Virus record (IMG/VR): IMGVR_UViG_3300043539_000241
Span: 1-34,373 of that record
From: a virus
DNA: 34,373 bases
Direction: 5' to 3' (one strand)
The stretch's first letter is position 1. Every line of letters begins with the position of its first letter. Of this stretch, positions 14,274-21,141 are shown one piece after another. Both the position numbers and the translations under genes were made by a program. A model generated the notes under the pieces. The model was not told the origin of the DNA. It did no database searches and was given only the letters and a program-made list of their open reading frames with translations.

Positions 14274-15018
14274 TTTAATTATTATAGCTGCTGGAAACGG
14301 CAAAAGAATGGGAAACATTAATGTTCCAAAAGTATTATATCCAGTAAATGGAGTTCCTAATTTAAAAAGAATTATTACTAATGCTATAGAGTCCGAAGTA
14401 TTTGACTCTATAGATTTAGTAATTAAAGATTCTGCAGTAAAAAGTTTTAAAGAATTTTTGGATAATAGTGAATTTGATATTAAAATAAATCTAATTCCTA
14501 TAAATTCGGGACTAGGAGATGGACATGCAATTCTTTCCATGTATAAGAATGCTCATCAATATAACAATTCTATATTGGTATGGGGCGATGTTTATATTGA
14601 TAGTCCAATGATATTCAAAGAATTGAAAGATGTTGGAAGTTCTACTGGTAATAACTTTTCAAGCGCAGTAATTCCGGTATGTACTGAAAAGAATCCTTAC
14701 GTTACTATATTGACTGATTCTAATATGAACGCATTATCAGCAGACTTCTCTAAACTTGGAGAAACTCATTTGGAAGGATTCCACGATCAGTCTATATTCT
14801 ATATCAATAACGATGTAATATATGATAGTCTTCAAAAAATGCATGAAGTGTTATGGAAAAATGGACAATACATTACTCAATCAAAAGAATTAAATTTCTT
14901 ACATATTCTTCATTATTTAAGAAATATTAATTACCCAGCAAATTGTTATATTACTGAGTACCCAACAAAGTCGTTTAATAGTATTGAAGAATTGACAAAA
15001 TTGGAAAATTCATTATGA
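14266..15018 (+). CDS. Sugar-1-phosphate nucleotidyltransferase-like protein
   Basis: A 250-residue protein of the NTP-transferase (GT-A fold) family. The N-terminal signature AAGNGKRMG...PKVLYPVNG (about 8-30) is the nucleotide-binding loop and catalytic Lys of enzymes such as GlmU and GDP-mannose pyrophosphorylase. VWGDVYID (about 105-112) carries the metal-binding Asp. It lacks a left-handed beta-helix domain, so it is a minimal enzyme. It overlaps the CofD-HAD gene by 8 nt and the zinc-finger gene by 4 nt. It would make an NDP-sugar, plausibly the donor for the glucosyltransferase homologue at 10644 (inference). Confidence 0.78.
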   Translation: MINLIIIAAGNGKRMGNINVPKVLYPVNGVPNLKRIITNAIESEVFDSIDLVIKDSAVKSFKEFLDNSEFDIKINLIPINSGLGDGHAILSMYKNAHQYNNSILVWGDVYIDSPMIFKELKDVGSSTGNNFSSAVIPVCTEKNPYVTILTDSNMNALSADFSKLGETHLEGFHDQSIFYINNDVIYDSLQKMHEVLWKNGQYITQSKELNFLHILHYLRNINYPANCYITEYPTKSFNSIEELTKLENSL

Positions 15019-15329
15019 TAAAAACCGATAAAAAATATATCCTATTGGGATCATCGAGACTTAGAAATTTTAAACAAGTTAATGATTCTGCTTGGAGATT
15101 CTCTTGCAATTATTGTGGTGATTCTGTAAAGAATCCAAAGAAGACCCGCGGAAATATATACATGAAACACCACAAATTTCTTTATAAGTGTTTTAACTGC
15201 GGAATTTCTAAATCTATTTCTGAATTCATTAAAGATTTGGATTCTAATTTGCATACAAAATATGAAATGGAAAATTATAAAGAAGGATCCTCAATCTCAC
15301 CAGATTTATCAATGTTCGGAGTAAAATGA
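15015..15329 (+). CDS. Zinc-finger protein
   Basis: A 104-residue protein with two Cys pairs, CNYC (near residue 31) and CFNC (near 58), in the frame FSCNYCGDSVKNPKKTRGNIY...KFLYKCFNCG. The spacing and the GDS...K.RG pattern resemble the primase-type zinc ribbon found in several T4-like phage proteins. The C-terminal 35 residues are acidic. It may contact DNA, but no catalytic domain is present. It overlaps the nucleotidyltransferase gene (ATGA-type), although its product looks unrelated to sugar metabolism. Confidence 0.6.
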   Translation: MIKTDKKYILLGSSRLRNFKQVNDSAWRFSCNYCGDSVKNPKKTRGNIYMKHHKFLYKCFNCGISKSISEFIKDLDSNLHTKYEMENYKEGSSISPDLSMFGVK

Positions 15330-15403
15330 AACTTTTGTTGCATCAACTATTAATTCCATTAATTACTTCCATAGTAATAACATACATAATTTACATATTG
15401 TAA
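15326..15403 (+). CDS. 25-residue hydrophobic peptide
   Basis: ATG 15326 overlaps the upstream TGA (ATGA), so it could be translated by coupling. The peptide is almost wholly hydrophobic (LLLHQLLIPLITSIVITYIIYIL), a single membrane span. Such peptides are common in phage early regions. It is not a recognised family. AAGGA at 15402-15406 follows and precedes a 9-codon frame (15412-15441) that runs into the NrdB start. Confidence 0.4.
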   Translation: MKLLLHQLLIPLITSIVITYIIYIL

Positions 15404-15430
15404 GGAATCGCATGACACACAGGGGAATAC

Positions 15431-16423
15431 ATGGCTATTAGAATCTTAAGCCCAAAGAGTGAATATATTACTGATTATCCAACTGCTATAGAATTTTCAG
15501 AACAACAGGCATCAATAATTTGGTTTCCAGATGAAATAGAAGTAGAAAAGGATCTTCATGATCTGAAGACGAATTGCACAGAATCAGAGTATCACGGCGT
15601 AATATCAACACTGAAATTATTCACTCTATATGAATTAAATGTTGGTAATGATTACTGGCAAAATTATGTCAGTAAAGTCTTTCCTAGACCAGATATTCAA
15701 AGAATGGCCTCTACCTTCTCGTTTATGGAATTAGGAGTACACGCTCCATTCTATAATAAAATCAACGAAGTTCTTGGATTAGATAATGTTGACTTTTATA
15801 ACTCTTACAAAGAAGATGAAGTACTAGCCAATAGAATGAATTGGATTGCAAAAAGAACTACTAAAAAAGATTCTGTGTACAATGTCCTAAAATCGGTTGG
15901 AGTGTTTTCAATGATTGAAGGAGCTATTCTTTATAGTTCATTTGCATTTCTTAAACATTTCAACTCGGCAGGAAAAAATAAACTCATCAATATAAATGCT
16001 GGAATAAATTTTTCAGCAATTGATGAAACCTTACACTCACAAGCAGGCGCATGGTTATTCAGAACATTAAAGTCAGAAGCTTTCGCCGATGAACAATTGA
16101 CCTCTATTGAGTTAGTTGGCCTCAAAGAAGAATTGATAGAAACCGCAAGAGTTATTCTAGAGCACGAATCAATTATTATTGATAAAATTTTTGAGAAGGG
16201 CCATATTAAGGGAATAACAAACACCCAATTAAAAAACTTTGTTGAATCTAGATTAGATATATGTCTAGAAAATCTTTCATATAGTGGAATATTTAAACCG
16301 TCTTATAACCCAATTAAAACCTGGTTCTATAAAGATATTGAAAGCTCAACTTTACATGACTTCTTTTCAAGTCAAGGTAATGATTATAGTCGCAATTGGT
16401 CAGAAGGAAAATTTCAATGGTAA
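15431..16423 (+). CDS. nrdB: Ribonucleotide reductase class I, beta subunit (NrdB)
   Basis: A 330-residue radical-generating subunit. The di-iron ligands are visible: Glu68 or a nearby acid (LYELNVG), Glu100 and His103 (MELGVH), Glu163 (MIEGAI), and Glu199 and His202 (DETLH). Tyr107 lies four residues after His103, the place of the radical Tyr122 in E. coli, so this is a tyrosyl-radical class I enzyme. With NrdA it reduces ribonucleoside diphosphates to feed phage DNA synthesis. AGGGG (15420-15424) precedes the ATG. The order nrdB-nrdA is the reverse of T4, and the genes overlap by 7 nt. Confidence 0.92.
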   Translation: MAIRILSPKSEYITDYPTAIEFSEQQASIIWFPDEIEVEKDLHDLKTNCTESEYHGVISTLKLFTLYELNVGNDYWQNYVSKVFPRPDIQRMASTFSFMELGVHAPFYNKINEVLGLDNVDFYNSYKEDEVLANRMNWIAKRTTKKDSVYNVLKSVGVFSMIEGAILYSSFAFLKHFNSAGKNKLININAGINFSAIDETLHSQAGAWLFRTLKSEAFADEQLTSIELVGLKEELIETARVILEHESIIIDKIFEKGHIKGITNTQLKNFVESRLDICLENLSYSGIFKPSYNPIKTWFYKDIESSTLHDFFSSQGNDYSRNWSEGKFQW

Positions 16424-18123
16424 GAGAATTATCAATCTATGAAGAATTAGGTGAAGAACGTAAACTACTACAAGAGAATGGTTCTCTTCCCCATTGGTGC
16501 ACTACTGCCGCATGGCAAATGCTAAAAGAAAATTATCTTTCAAACAAATATACTGATTTGAAGTCTGTATATTCTAGAATAGCAAAACACGCGGCAACAT
16601 ATACTAATGATCCAGCAACATGGGAATTAAAGTTCTTTGACTTATTATGGAATGGTTGGTTAGCAGCATCAACACCAGTGTTATCTAATATGGGAACTGG
16701 TATTGGATGTCCTGTATCATGCTCAGGCGGATTCATTAGTGATTCTGTCTATTCATTTTATGAATCACAAAAGGAAGCTGCGGTATTATCAAAAAATGGA
16801 TTTGGAACTTCTGGTTATTTAGGTGACATCAGACCAAGAGGATCTAAAATATCTGGAATAAAAGGAAGTTCGTCTGGAGTTCTTCCAGTATTCAAAGACT
16901 TTGTTCAAATGTCAAGAGACATTAGCCAAGGAAGTCAACGACGCGGAGCTTGGGCAGGTTATATAGAAATTGACCATCCAGATTTCCATGAACTAGTCAA
17001 TTATATTAACAAACAACCAGATGATGCAAATATTGGTTGGAATATTAGTAATGACTTTATTAAAAGATTAGATGCCGGAGATAAAGATGCTATTGAAAGA
17101 TATCAAAAGGCATTGAAATTAAAAATGATTACAGGAAAAGGTTATTTTGAATTCATTGATAAAGTTAACGAACAAAATCCTGCAATGTATAAAGATTTGG
17201 GCCTTACAGTAAAAGCTTCCAATCTCTGTTCGGAAATACAATTATTCTCAGATGACGAACATACTTTTAGTTGCGTATTATCATCAATGAATGCATCACT
17301 TTTTGATGAATGGAAAAATACAACAGCAGTATTTGATGCCACAGTTTTCCTTGACTGTGTTAACCAAGATCTAATAGAGATTGGAAAGAACACTCGTGGA
17401 ATGGAAAAGGTTGTTAGATTTGCAGAGAAAAGCAGAGCACTTGGATTAGGTTTATTAGGATTCCATACGTATCTTCAAGATAATAATATTGCTTTTGAAT
17501 CGTTTGAAGCCCAATTAAAGAATACTGAAATCTTTAAACATATCAATGAAGAATCATTAAAAGCTTCTCAATGGATGGCATCACAATTTGGCGAACCTGA
17601 ATGGTGCAAAGGTTATGGAGTTAGAAACACTCATAGAATTGCTGTTGCGCCAAATCTCAGTTCCGCTTTAATCTGTGGTTCTGTTAGTCAAGGCATAGAG
17701 CCAATTTATAAAAATGCATATGTTCAAAATACGGCAGCAGGAAAGATTGACCGAGTTAATCCAACACTATTAAAGTTAATGAAAGAACGTGGTGTCTATT
17801 CTGATGATACTGTAAAGGATATTATCAACAAGAAAGGTTCGGTACAACATGTTGAATGGTTAGATGACCATGAGAAACTAGTATTTAAGACTGCATTTGA
17901 AATTGACCAAATGCATATTATTAGATTAGCATCAAGCCGTCAGAGATATATAGATCAAGCGCAAAGCATTAATTTATTTTTTAGCTCAGATGAGACTGAA
18001 CAGTATATTAGTGAAGTACATAAAATGGCTTTCAAAGATCCCTATATTAAGAGTCTTTATTATATTAGATCTGAAAGCGGAGTTCAAACTAATAAAGGCG
18101 AATGTGTAGCCTGTCACGGATAA
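16417..18123 (+). CDS. nrdA: Ribonucleotide reductase class I, alpha subunit (NrdA), short form
   Basis: A 568-residue catalytic subunit, much shorter than T4 or E. coli NrdA (about 750). Motifs in order: CPVSCSGG (active-site Cys), NLCSEI (Asn/Cys/Glu triad), FSCVLSSMN (second redox Cys), a GLGLLG block, the radical-path YYIRSESG, and the C-terminal CVACHG pair re-reduced by thioredoxin or glutaredoxin. It begins directly at the catalytic-domain lead-in, with no N-terminal ATP-cone. Loss of that domain normally removes overall dATP inhibition, which would suit a phage. ATG 16417 is chosen because AAGGA (16404-16408) precedes it and it overlaps the end of nrdB. Confidence 0.92.
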   Translation: MVRELSIYEELGEERKLLQENGSLPHWCTTAAWQMLKENYLSNKYTDLKSVYSRIAKHAATYTNDPATWELKFFDLLWNGWLAASTPVLSNMGTGIGCPVSCSGGFISDSVYSFYESQKEAAVLSKNGFGTSGYLGDIRPRGSKISGIKGSSSGVLPVFKDFVQMSRDISQGSQRRGAWAGYIEIDHPDFHELVNYINKQPDDANIGWNISNDFIKRLDAGDKDAIERYQKALKLKMITGKGYFEFIDKVNEQNPAMYKDLGLTVKASNLCSEIQLFSDDEHTFSCVLSSMNASLFDEWKNTTAVFDATVFLDCVNQDLIEIGKNTRGMEKVVRFAEKSRALGLGLLGFHTYLQDNNIAFESFEAQLKNTEIFKHINEESLKASQWMASQFGEPEWCKGYGVRNTHRIAVAPNLSSALICGSVSQGIEPIYKNAYVQNTAAGKIDRVNPTLLKLMKERGVYSDDTVKDIINKKGSVQHVEWLDDHEKLVFKTAFEIDQMHIIRLASSRQRYIDQAQSINLFFSSDETEQYISEVHKMAFKDPYIKSLYYIRSESGVQTNKGECVACHG

Positions 18124-18124
18124 T

Positions 18125-18562
18125 ATGAAGAAATTATTATTACTATTAACATTAATCAGCACCTCGGTTTCGGCCGAGGTTTACAACTATCCTATTACTA
18201 GGGTCATTGACGGTGATACTGTCGAATTCAAAGCTGAATTCTTGCCTAAACCATTAAAGCCAGTGTTATCAATTCGCGTATTAGGAGTTGATACCCCAGA
18301 AAAAGGATTCCGTGCAAAGTGTCCAAGTGAAGCAGAAAAAGGTAAATCTGCGTCGGAATTTACTAAACGCCTAGTTGCAGAATCTAAAGTCCAACAGGTT
18401 TCTATTAAGGATTGGGATAAATACGGTGGTAGAGTATTGGGTGATGTTATTCTTGATGGCAAATCTCTATCAGAAGAACTAATAAAAAACGGATATGCTC
18501 GTTCATATCATGGTGAGAAAAAAGAATCTTGGTGCGGTATGACTACAGGGAAAGTAAAATGA
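18125..18562 (+). CDS. Secreted SNase-type nuclease (thermonuclease family)
   Basis: A 145-residue protein with a clear signal peptide (MKKLLLLLTLISTSVSA, cleavage after Ala17). The staphylococcal nuclease fold is supported by Asp31 (DGDTV), Arg51, Asp56 and Glu59 (RVLGVDTPE) and Arg103 (YGGRVLGD). The spacing of Arg51/Asp56/Glu59/Arg103 equals that of Arg35/Asp40/Glu43/Arg87 in the Staphylococcus enzyme. It should cut DNA or RNA with Ca2+ in the periplasm or outside the cell. Possible roles are degrading incoming rival phage DNA or scavenging nucleotides (inference). It starts 1 nt after nrdA and overlaps the next gene by 4 nt. Confidence 0.85.
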   Translation: MKKLLLLLTLISTSVSAEVYNYPITRVIDGDTVEFKAEFLPKPLKPVLSIRVLGVDTPEKGFRAKCPSEAEKGKSASEFTKRLVAESKVQQVSIKDWDKYGGRVLGDVILDGKSLSEELIKNGYARSYHGEKKESWCGMTTGKVK

Positions 18563-18708
18563 CAAAACAAATGTTTGACTGTGACTCATGCGAGACACAA
18601 GGGATTATAACAATCCGAACAGATGGTGTTGAGAAAAATGATATTATCTATTGCCCAATCTGTGCAAGTCCAATCTTTAGAGATGAAGACGACACGGATG
18701 ACGAATGA
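18559..18708 (+). CDS. 49-residue zinc-ribbon protein
   Basis: ATG 18559 overlaps the nuclease stop (ATGA), and the gene ends in another ATGA overlap with the next. It contains two Cys pairs, CDSC (near 8-11) and CPIC (near 33-36), separated by a beta-hairpin-like stretch, then an acidic tail. This is a minimal zinc ribbon. Many T4-like phages carry such proteins and their targets are unknown. Overlaps on both sides support that it is real. Confidence 0.6.
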   Translation: MTKQMFDCDSCETQGIITIRTDGVEKNDIIYCPICASPIFRDEDDTDDE

Positions 18709-19145
18709 GTTGGACTCATAACGGAAAATTAGTAACCGAATTGCCAGAGTGCGAAGGCTTTGTCTACTTGATATCTAACAAGATTGATGGTAGACAGTAT
18801 ATCGGCAAGAAATTAGCAAAGTTTTCCAAAACGTCTATTAAGACTGTAGTACTGAAATCTGGTGAAAAGAAAAAGAAACGAGTAAAGACAAAGGTTGAAT
18901 CTGACTGGATGAAATACTGGTCATCATCAATTGAATTGCAACACGATGTTAAGACATTAGGTGAAGAAAATTTTACTCGTGAGATTATTCATTTCTGCCA
19001 AACCAAGGGTGAATGTTCGTACCTTGAAATGAAAGAACAGATCATAAACGAAGTACTAATACAACCAGACAAATGGTACAATGCCTTTGTTGGTGGTAAG
19101 ATTCATCGTAATCATGTAAAAAATTTATTTAAAGAGGTAAAGTAA
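18705..19145 (+). CDS. GIY-YIG-type endonuclease-like protein
   Basis: A 146-residue protein with GFVYLISNKIDGRQYIGKK (about 18-36), a GIY-YIG variant (VYL...YIG) with the usual following Lys. A Lys-rich loop and FTREIIHFC...YLEMKEQ complete the small nuclease fold, including a Glu in the metal-binding helix region. No homing-endonuclease DNA-binding domain is attached. Similar free-standing proteins are widespread in T4-like phages and are usually annotated as putative endonucleases; activity is untested here. Confidence 0.68.
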   Translation: MSWTHNGKLVTELPECEGFVYLISNKIDGRQYIGKKLAKFSKTSIKTVVLKSGEKKKKRVKTKVESDWMKYWSSSIELQHDVKTLGEENFTREIIHFCQTKGECSYLEMKEQIINEVLIQPDKWYNAFVGGKIHRNHVKNLFKEVK

Positions 19146-19633
19146 TGTTCCATGAAAGTCCGGAATTCATAAAGCATCTTGATAGATGGTTAGATATGAG
19201 TGAACAAGTAGATGCAAAATTTCTTAATACTAATAAGACAAAAATACCTGCAATGTTTAGAACATATACTAAATCATTATATCGAGGTTTAGTATTAAAT
19301 CAAACTGAACTGACTGCTTACCAAAAGACTGGTAAATTAACTTTACCAAAACATACATCATGGTCTAAAGATAAAAAGATTGCAATAAAATTTGTTGATG
19401 ATCCGCAATATAAAATAAGCGGTAGCGGCAGTATAAAACTTATTTTGACCAAATCCTTCACGCCTGCTAATATTATTCTTGACATTAATGCTTTATTTCT
19501 TTTCTATGGACAGTCAAAAATGATACAGTTAGGAATAGATGATATGAGTGCGGATAGTGCTATGAAGGAACAAGAAGTATTGATTGCATCAGGTATAAAA
19601 ATAACGCCCGCAGAAACTGAATTGTGGTTTTAA
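19145..19633 (+). CDS. Putative ADP-ribosyltransferase (Alt/Mod-like)
   Basis: A 162-residue protein with the R-S-E triad of arginine-type mono-ADP-ribosyltransferases: Arg47 in LYRGL, a TSWS stretch (Thr71-Ser74) in the STS position, and Glu142-Gln-Glu144 as the ExE motif in EQEVLIASG. T4 has three such enzymes (Alt, ModA, ModB) that modify host RNA polymerase and translation proteins. T4 Alt has the same order (VYRAQ...VSTSL...EAEVILPRG). The protein is close in size to ModA/ModB (about 200). No strong sequence identity is claimed; the assignment rests on motif order and spacing. Host targets are unknown. Confidence 0.65.
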   Translation: MFHESPEFIKHLDRWLDMSEQVDAKFLNTNKTKIPAMFRTYTKSLYRGLVLNQTELTAYQKTGKLTLPKHTSWSKDKKIAIKFVDDPQYKISGSGSIKLILTKSFTPANIILDINALFLFYGQSKMIQLGIDDMSADSAMKEQEVLIASGIKITPAETELWF

Positions 19634-19639
19634 TTTAGT

Positions 19640-19647
19640 GATAAATA
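19640..19647 (+). promoter_or_regulatory. Possible late promoter (GATAAATA)
   Basis: The same GATAAATAAT string as at 2656, 7 nt after the ADP-ribosyltransferase stop and 49 nt before the ATG at 19689. Confidence 0.45.
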
Positions 19648-19652
19648 ATCTA

Positions 19653-19674
19653 TTAAAGGAACAAAACCCTTTAA
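19653..19674 (+). other. Short hairpin in the 19689 leader
   Basis: TTAAAGG (19653-19659) and CCTTTAA (19668-19674) form a perfect 7-bp stem with an 8-nt loop, just before the AAAGGAG ribosome-binding site. With no T-run it is more likely a leader structure than a terminator. Confidence 0.4.
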
Positions 19675-19688
19675 CAAAGGAGCAAAGA

Positions 19689-19802
19689 ATGGAGTTGCTC
19701 TATACAGCAAAGATTCTGGATAAGGATGGAAACTACCACCCAGATTTCTTTAGTGAAGAAACCGTTCGGAAAAGTAAGGAAGCTAAGCAAATCGAGGAGT
19801 AG
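19689..19802 (+). CDS. 37-residue small protein
   Basis: ATG 19689 follows AAAGGAG by a good distance. The product, MELLYTAKILDKDGNYHPDF then a charged helix (SKEAKQIEE), has no recognised family. It ends 3 nt before the GNAT gene, whose ribosome-binding site (GAGGAG) lies in its last codons, so the two are probably co-translated. Confidence 0.45.
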   Translation: MELLYTAKILDKDGNYHPDFFSEETVRKSKEAKQIEE

Positions 19803-19805
19803 CCT

Positions 19806-20306
19806 ATGGTAACCATAGAATTTACTTATGATTATGATCCGAAGTTTCTACCAATCTATAGAGAATTTTTTGAATCTGAATTTACTGGTAGAGACTGGTT
19901 TGATAGAATACAATATATACCAGACAGAGTTCTGGAACTTAGACTCAGGAAAAGATTACTAGAACGATTGTTGGATGAAACTCAAATGCCAATGACTGTT
20001 ATCAAATACAATAACATTCCAGTTGGATTATCATTTCCAAGAACCCTATTTACTGAAGAAGAAAAACAGAAGTTTGAAGTTGAGGATTTTGAGTATTATA
20101 AGATTGGTTCAATTATCATTCTTAAAGAATATAGGAATAAGGGGATTGCTTATGAGGCTTGTAAGCTGTTCATGGAACGCTATGGTCCCATCATATATCA
20201 TGTAGATGAACTTAACCATGCTTCAATAAAATTAGCATTAAAACTAGGGCTTACTTTTTCACACAGAACAAATATCAATAATGTGCATTACCTAGTATAC
20301 AAATAG
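19806..20306 (+). CDS. GNAT-family acetyltransferase
   Basis: A 166-residue protein whose second half has the GNAT acetyl-CoA-binding pattern: YKIGSIIILKEYRNKGIAYEAC (motif A, with R-N-K-G-I-A as the Q/RxxGxG/A loop), then HVDELNHASIKLALKLGLTFSH (motif B). The N-terminal 80 residues are more diverged. The substrate is unknown. Phage GNATs can modify host proteins, small molecules or modified bases; context here does not decide. A terminator follows at once. Confidence 0.7.
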   Translation: MVTIEFTYDYDPKFLPIYREFFESEFTGRDWFDRIQYIPDRVLELRLRKRLLERLLDETQMPMTVIKYNNIPVGLSFPRTLFTEEEKQKFEVEDFEYYKIGSIIILKEYRNKGIAYEACKLFMERYGPIIYHVDELNHASIKLALKLGLTFSHRTNINNVHYLVYK

Positions 20307-20331
20307 CCCAGTCAGTCTGGGTTTCTTTTTG
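20307..20331 (+). terminator. Intrinsic terminator after the GNAT gene
   Basis: CCCAG (20307-20311), loop TCAGT, CTGGG (20317-20321), then TTTCTTTTT. It starts at the stop codon and precedes a fresh set of promoters. Confidence 0.8.
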
Positions 20332-20354
20332 TTTCTTATCTATTGACACTCTTT

Positions 20355-20362
20355 TATAAATA
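20355..20362 (+). promoter_or_regulatory. Late promoter (perfect TATAAATA)
   Basis: An exact late box in intergenic DNA, inside a CTTTTA/TAAAAG palindrome and directly upstream of an early promoter. It suggests the 20440 gene is made both early and late, which fits its capsid-targeting N-terminus. Confidence 0.65.
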
Positions 20363-20365
20363 AAA

Positions 20366-20394
20366 GTGTACTATTATTGAAATCTTGATATAAT
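20366..20394 (+). promoter_or_regulatory. Early promoter, repeat copy A
   Basis: GTGTAC (20366-20371), 17 nt, TATAAT (20389-20394). It is the first of three copies with identical spacers. Confidence 0.75.
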
Positions 20395-20411
20395 AGACTC
20401 ATACCAAATAA
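20366..20411 (+). repeat. 46-bp promoter repeat, copy A
   Basis: Identical to 20795-20840 and 21078-21123 over the -35, spacer, -10 and initial transcribed bases. Beyond 20411 the leader diverges. Confidence 0.9.
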
Positions 20412-20439
20412 ATATTTTAAACGTAACTTAGGAATAAAA

Positions 20440-20721
20440 ATGAAAACTTTTAATCAATTCGCATTAGAACTTATTGAAGCAAAATTACCTATAACTTCAT
20501 CAGAAGATGAACTTACTTGGGATCCTAAATCTCGTCAAACTACATTGTCGCCAAAGCAAGCACTTGCTTATGCAGTTTCTCAATTATCGCCTGAAGAAGT
20601 TGCTGCAGTACTTGCTGCAGAAAAATTAAAAAAGATGTCAAGAACACCTCAGCAAAAAGCATTTGATAAGAAAATGGCTAAACTTGCCAAAAATCACGAA
20701 AACGATACTAGATTAAAATAA
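20440..20721 (+). CDS. Small protein with capsid-targeting-like N-terminus
   Basis: A 93-residue protein starting MKTFNQFALELIEAK. The start fits the T4 capsid-targeting pattern, and LIE then Ala near residue 13 fits gp21-type cleavage. The remainder is an Ala-rich helical domain (SPKQALAYAVSQLSPEEVAAVLAAEKL) with a Lys-rich tail. A perfect late promoter and an early promoter both lie upstream, and a strong terminator follows. Packaging in the head is inferred from the N-terminus. Confidence 0.6.
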   Translation: MKTFNQFALELIEAKLPITSSEDELTWDPKSRQTTLSPKQALAYAVSQLSPEEVAAVLAAEKLKKMSRTPQQKAFDKKMAKLAKNHENDTRLK

Positions 20722-20750
20722 TTAAGTTTTCAATATAAGTTATTATAATT

Positions 20751-20776
20751 AGCCGGTAATTATACCGGCTTTTTAT
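20751..20776 (+). terminator. Intrinsic terminator
   Basis: AGCCGG (20751-20756) and CCGGCT (20765-20770) enclose an 8-nt AT loop, followed by TTTTTATTG. It is a strong GC stem in an AT-rich genome. Confidence 0.85.
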
Positions 20777-20785
20777 TGTCCGGTG

Positions 20786-20853
20786 AAAATAATAGTGTAC
20801 TATTATTGAAATCTTGATATAATAGACTCATACCAAATAACCAATGAGGAATT
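20786..20853 (+). repeat. 68-bp promoter-leader repeat, copy B
   Basis: Identical to 21069-21136, covering the whole promoter and leader through the GAGGAATT ribosome-binding site. The inner 46 bp also match copy A. Confidence 0.9.
20795..20823 (+). promoter_or_regulatory. Early promoter, repeat copy B
   Basis: GTGTAC (20795-20800), 17 nt, TATAAT (20818-20823), downstream of the terminator at 20751. Confidence 0.75.
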
Positions 20854-20857
20854 ACAC

Positions 20858-21070
20858 ATGAATAAAGAACAACAGATCCAAACCCTTCTAGATACTTTGT
20901 TTGAAAATGCAAAAGAATCATCTCAAAACGCTAGTTGGAATATTGATAAAACGGTGAACTATGCTTATGTTACTGGTTATTATGAATCTTCATTCAGCAA
21001 TCTTCTGAAAAGTATGAATCTTACCAAAGCACAGATGGATATCTTATCACAAAGATGTGAAATTAAATAA
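20858..21070 (+). CDS. Small early protein, unknown
   Basis: A 70-residue hydrophilic, mainly helical protein (LLDTLFENAKESSQNASWNID, then ESSFSNLLKSMNLTKAQMDIL). GAGGA precedes the ATG, which follows repeat copy B. No family is recognised. Its place behind a strong early promoter suggests a host-takeover role, as for many T4 small early proteins (inference). Confidence 0.6.
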   Translation: MNKEQQIQTLLDTLFENAKESSQNASWNIDKTVNYAYVTGYYESSFSNLLKSMNLTKAQMDILSQRCEIK

Positions 21071-21136
21071 AATAATAGTGTACTATTATTGAAATCTTGA
21101 TATAATAGACTCATACCAAATAACCAATGAGGAATT
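21069..21136 (+). repeat. 68-bp promoter-leader repeat, copy C
   Basis: Identical to copy B. It begins inside the stop region of the 20858 gene. An ATG within it (21127) is in frame with the next gene here but out of frame in copy B, so it is probably not the used start. Confidence 0.9.
21078..21106 (+). promoter_or_regulatory. Early promoter, repeat copy C
   Basis: GTGTAC (21078-21083), 17 nt, TATAAT (21101-21106). Confidence 0.75.
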
Positions 21137-21141
21137 TAATT

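Noticed and set aside
20366-21136. Direct repeats as a possible CRISPR array
   Set aside because: Only three copies, spaced by whole genes, and each contains a complete promoter. They are promoter duplications.
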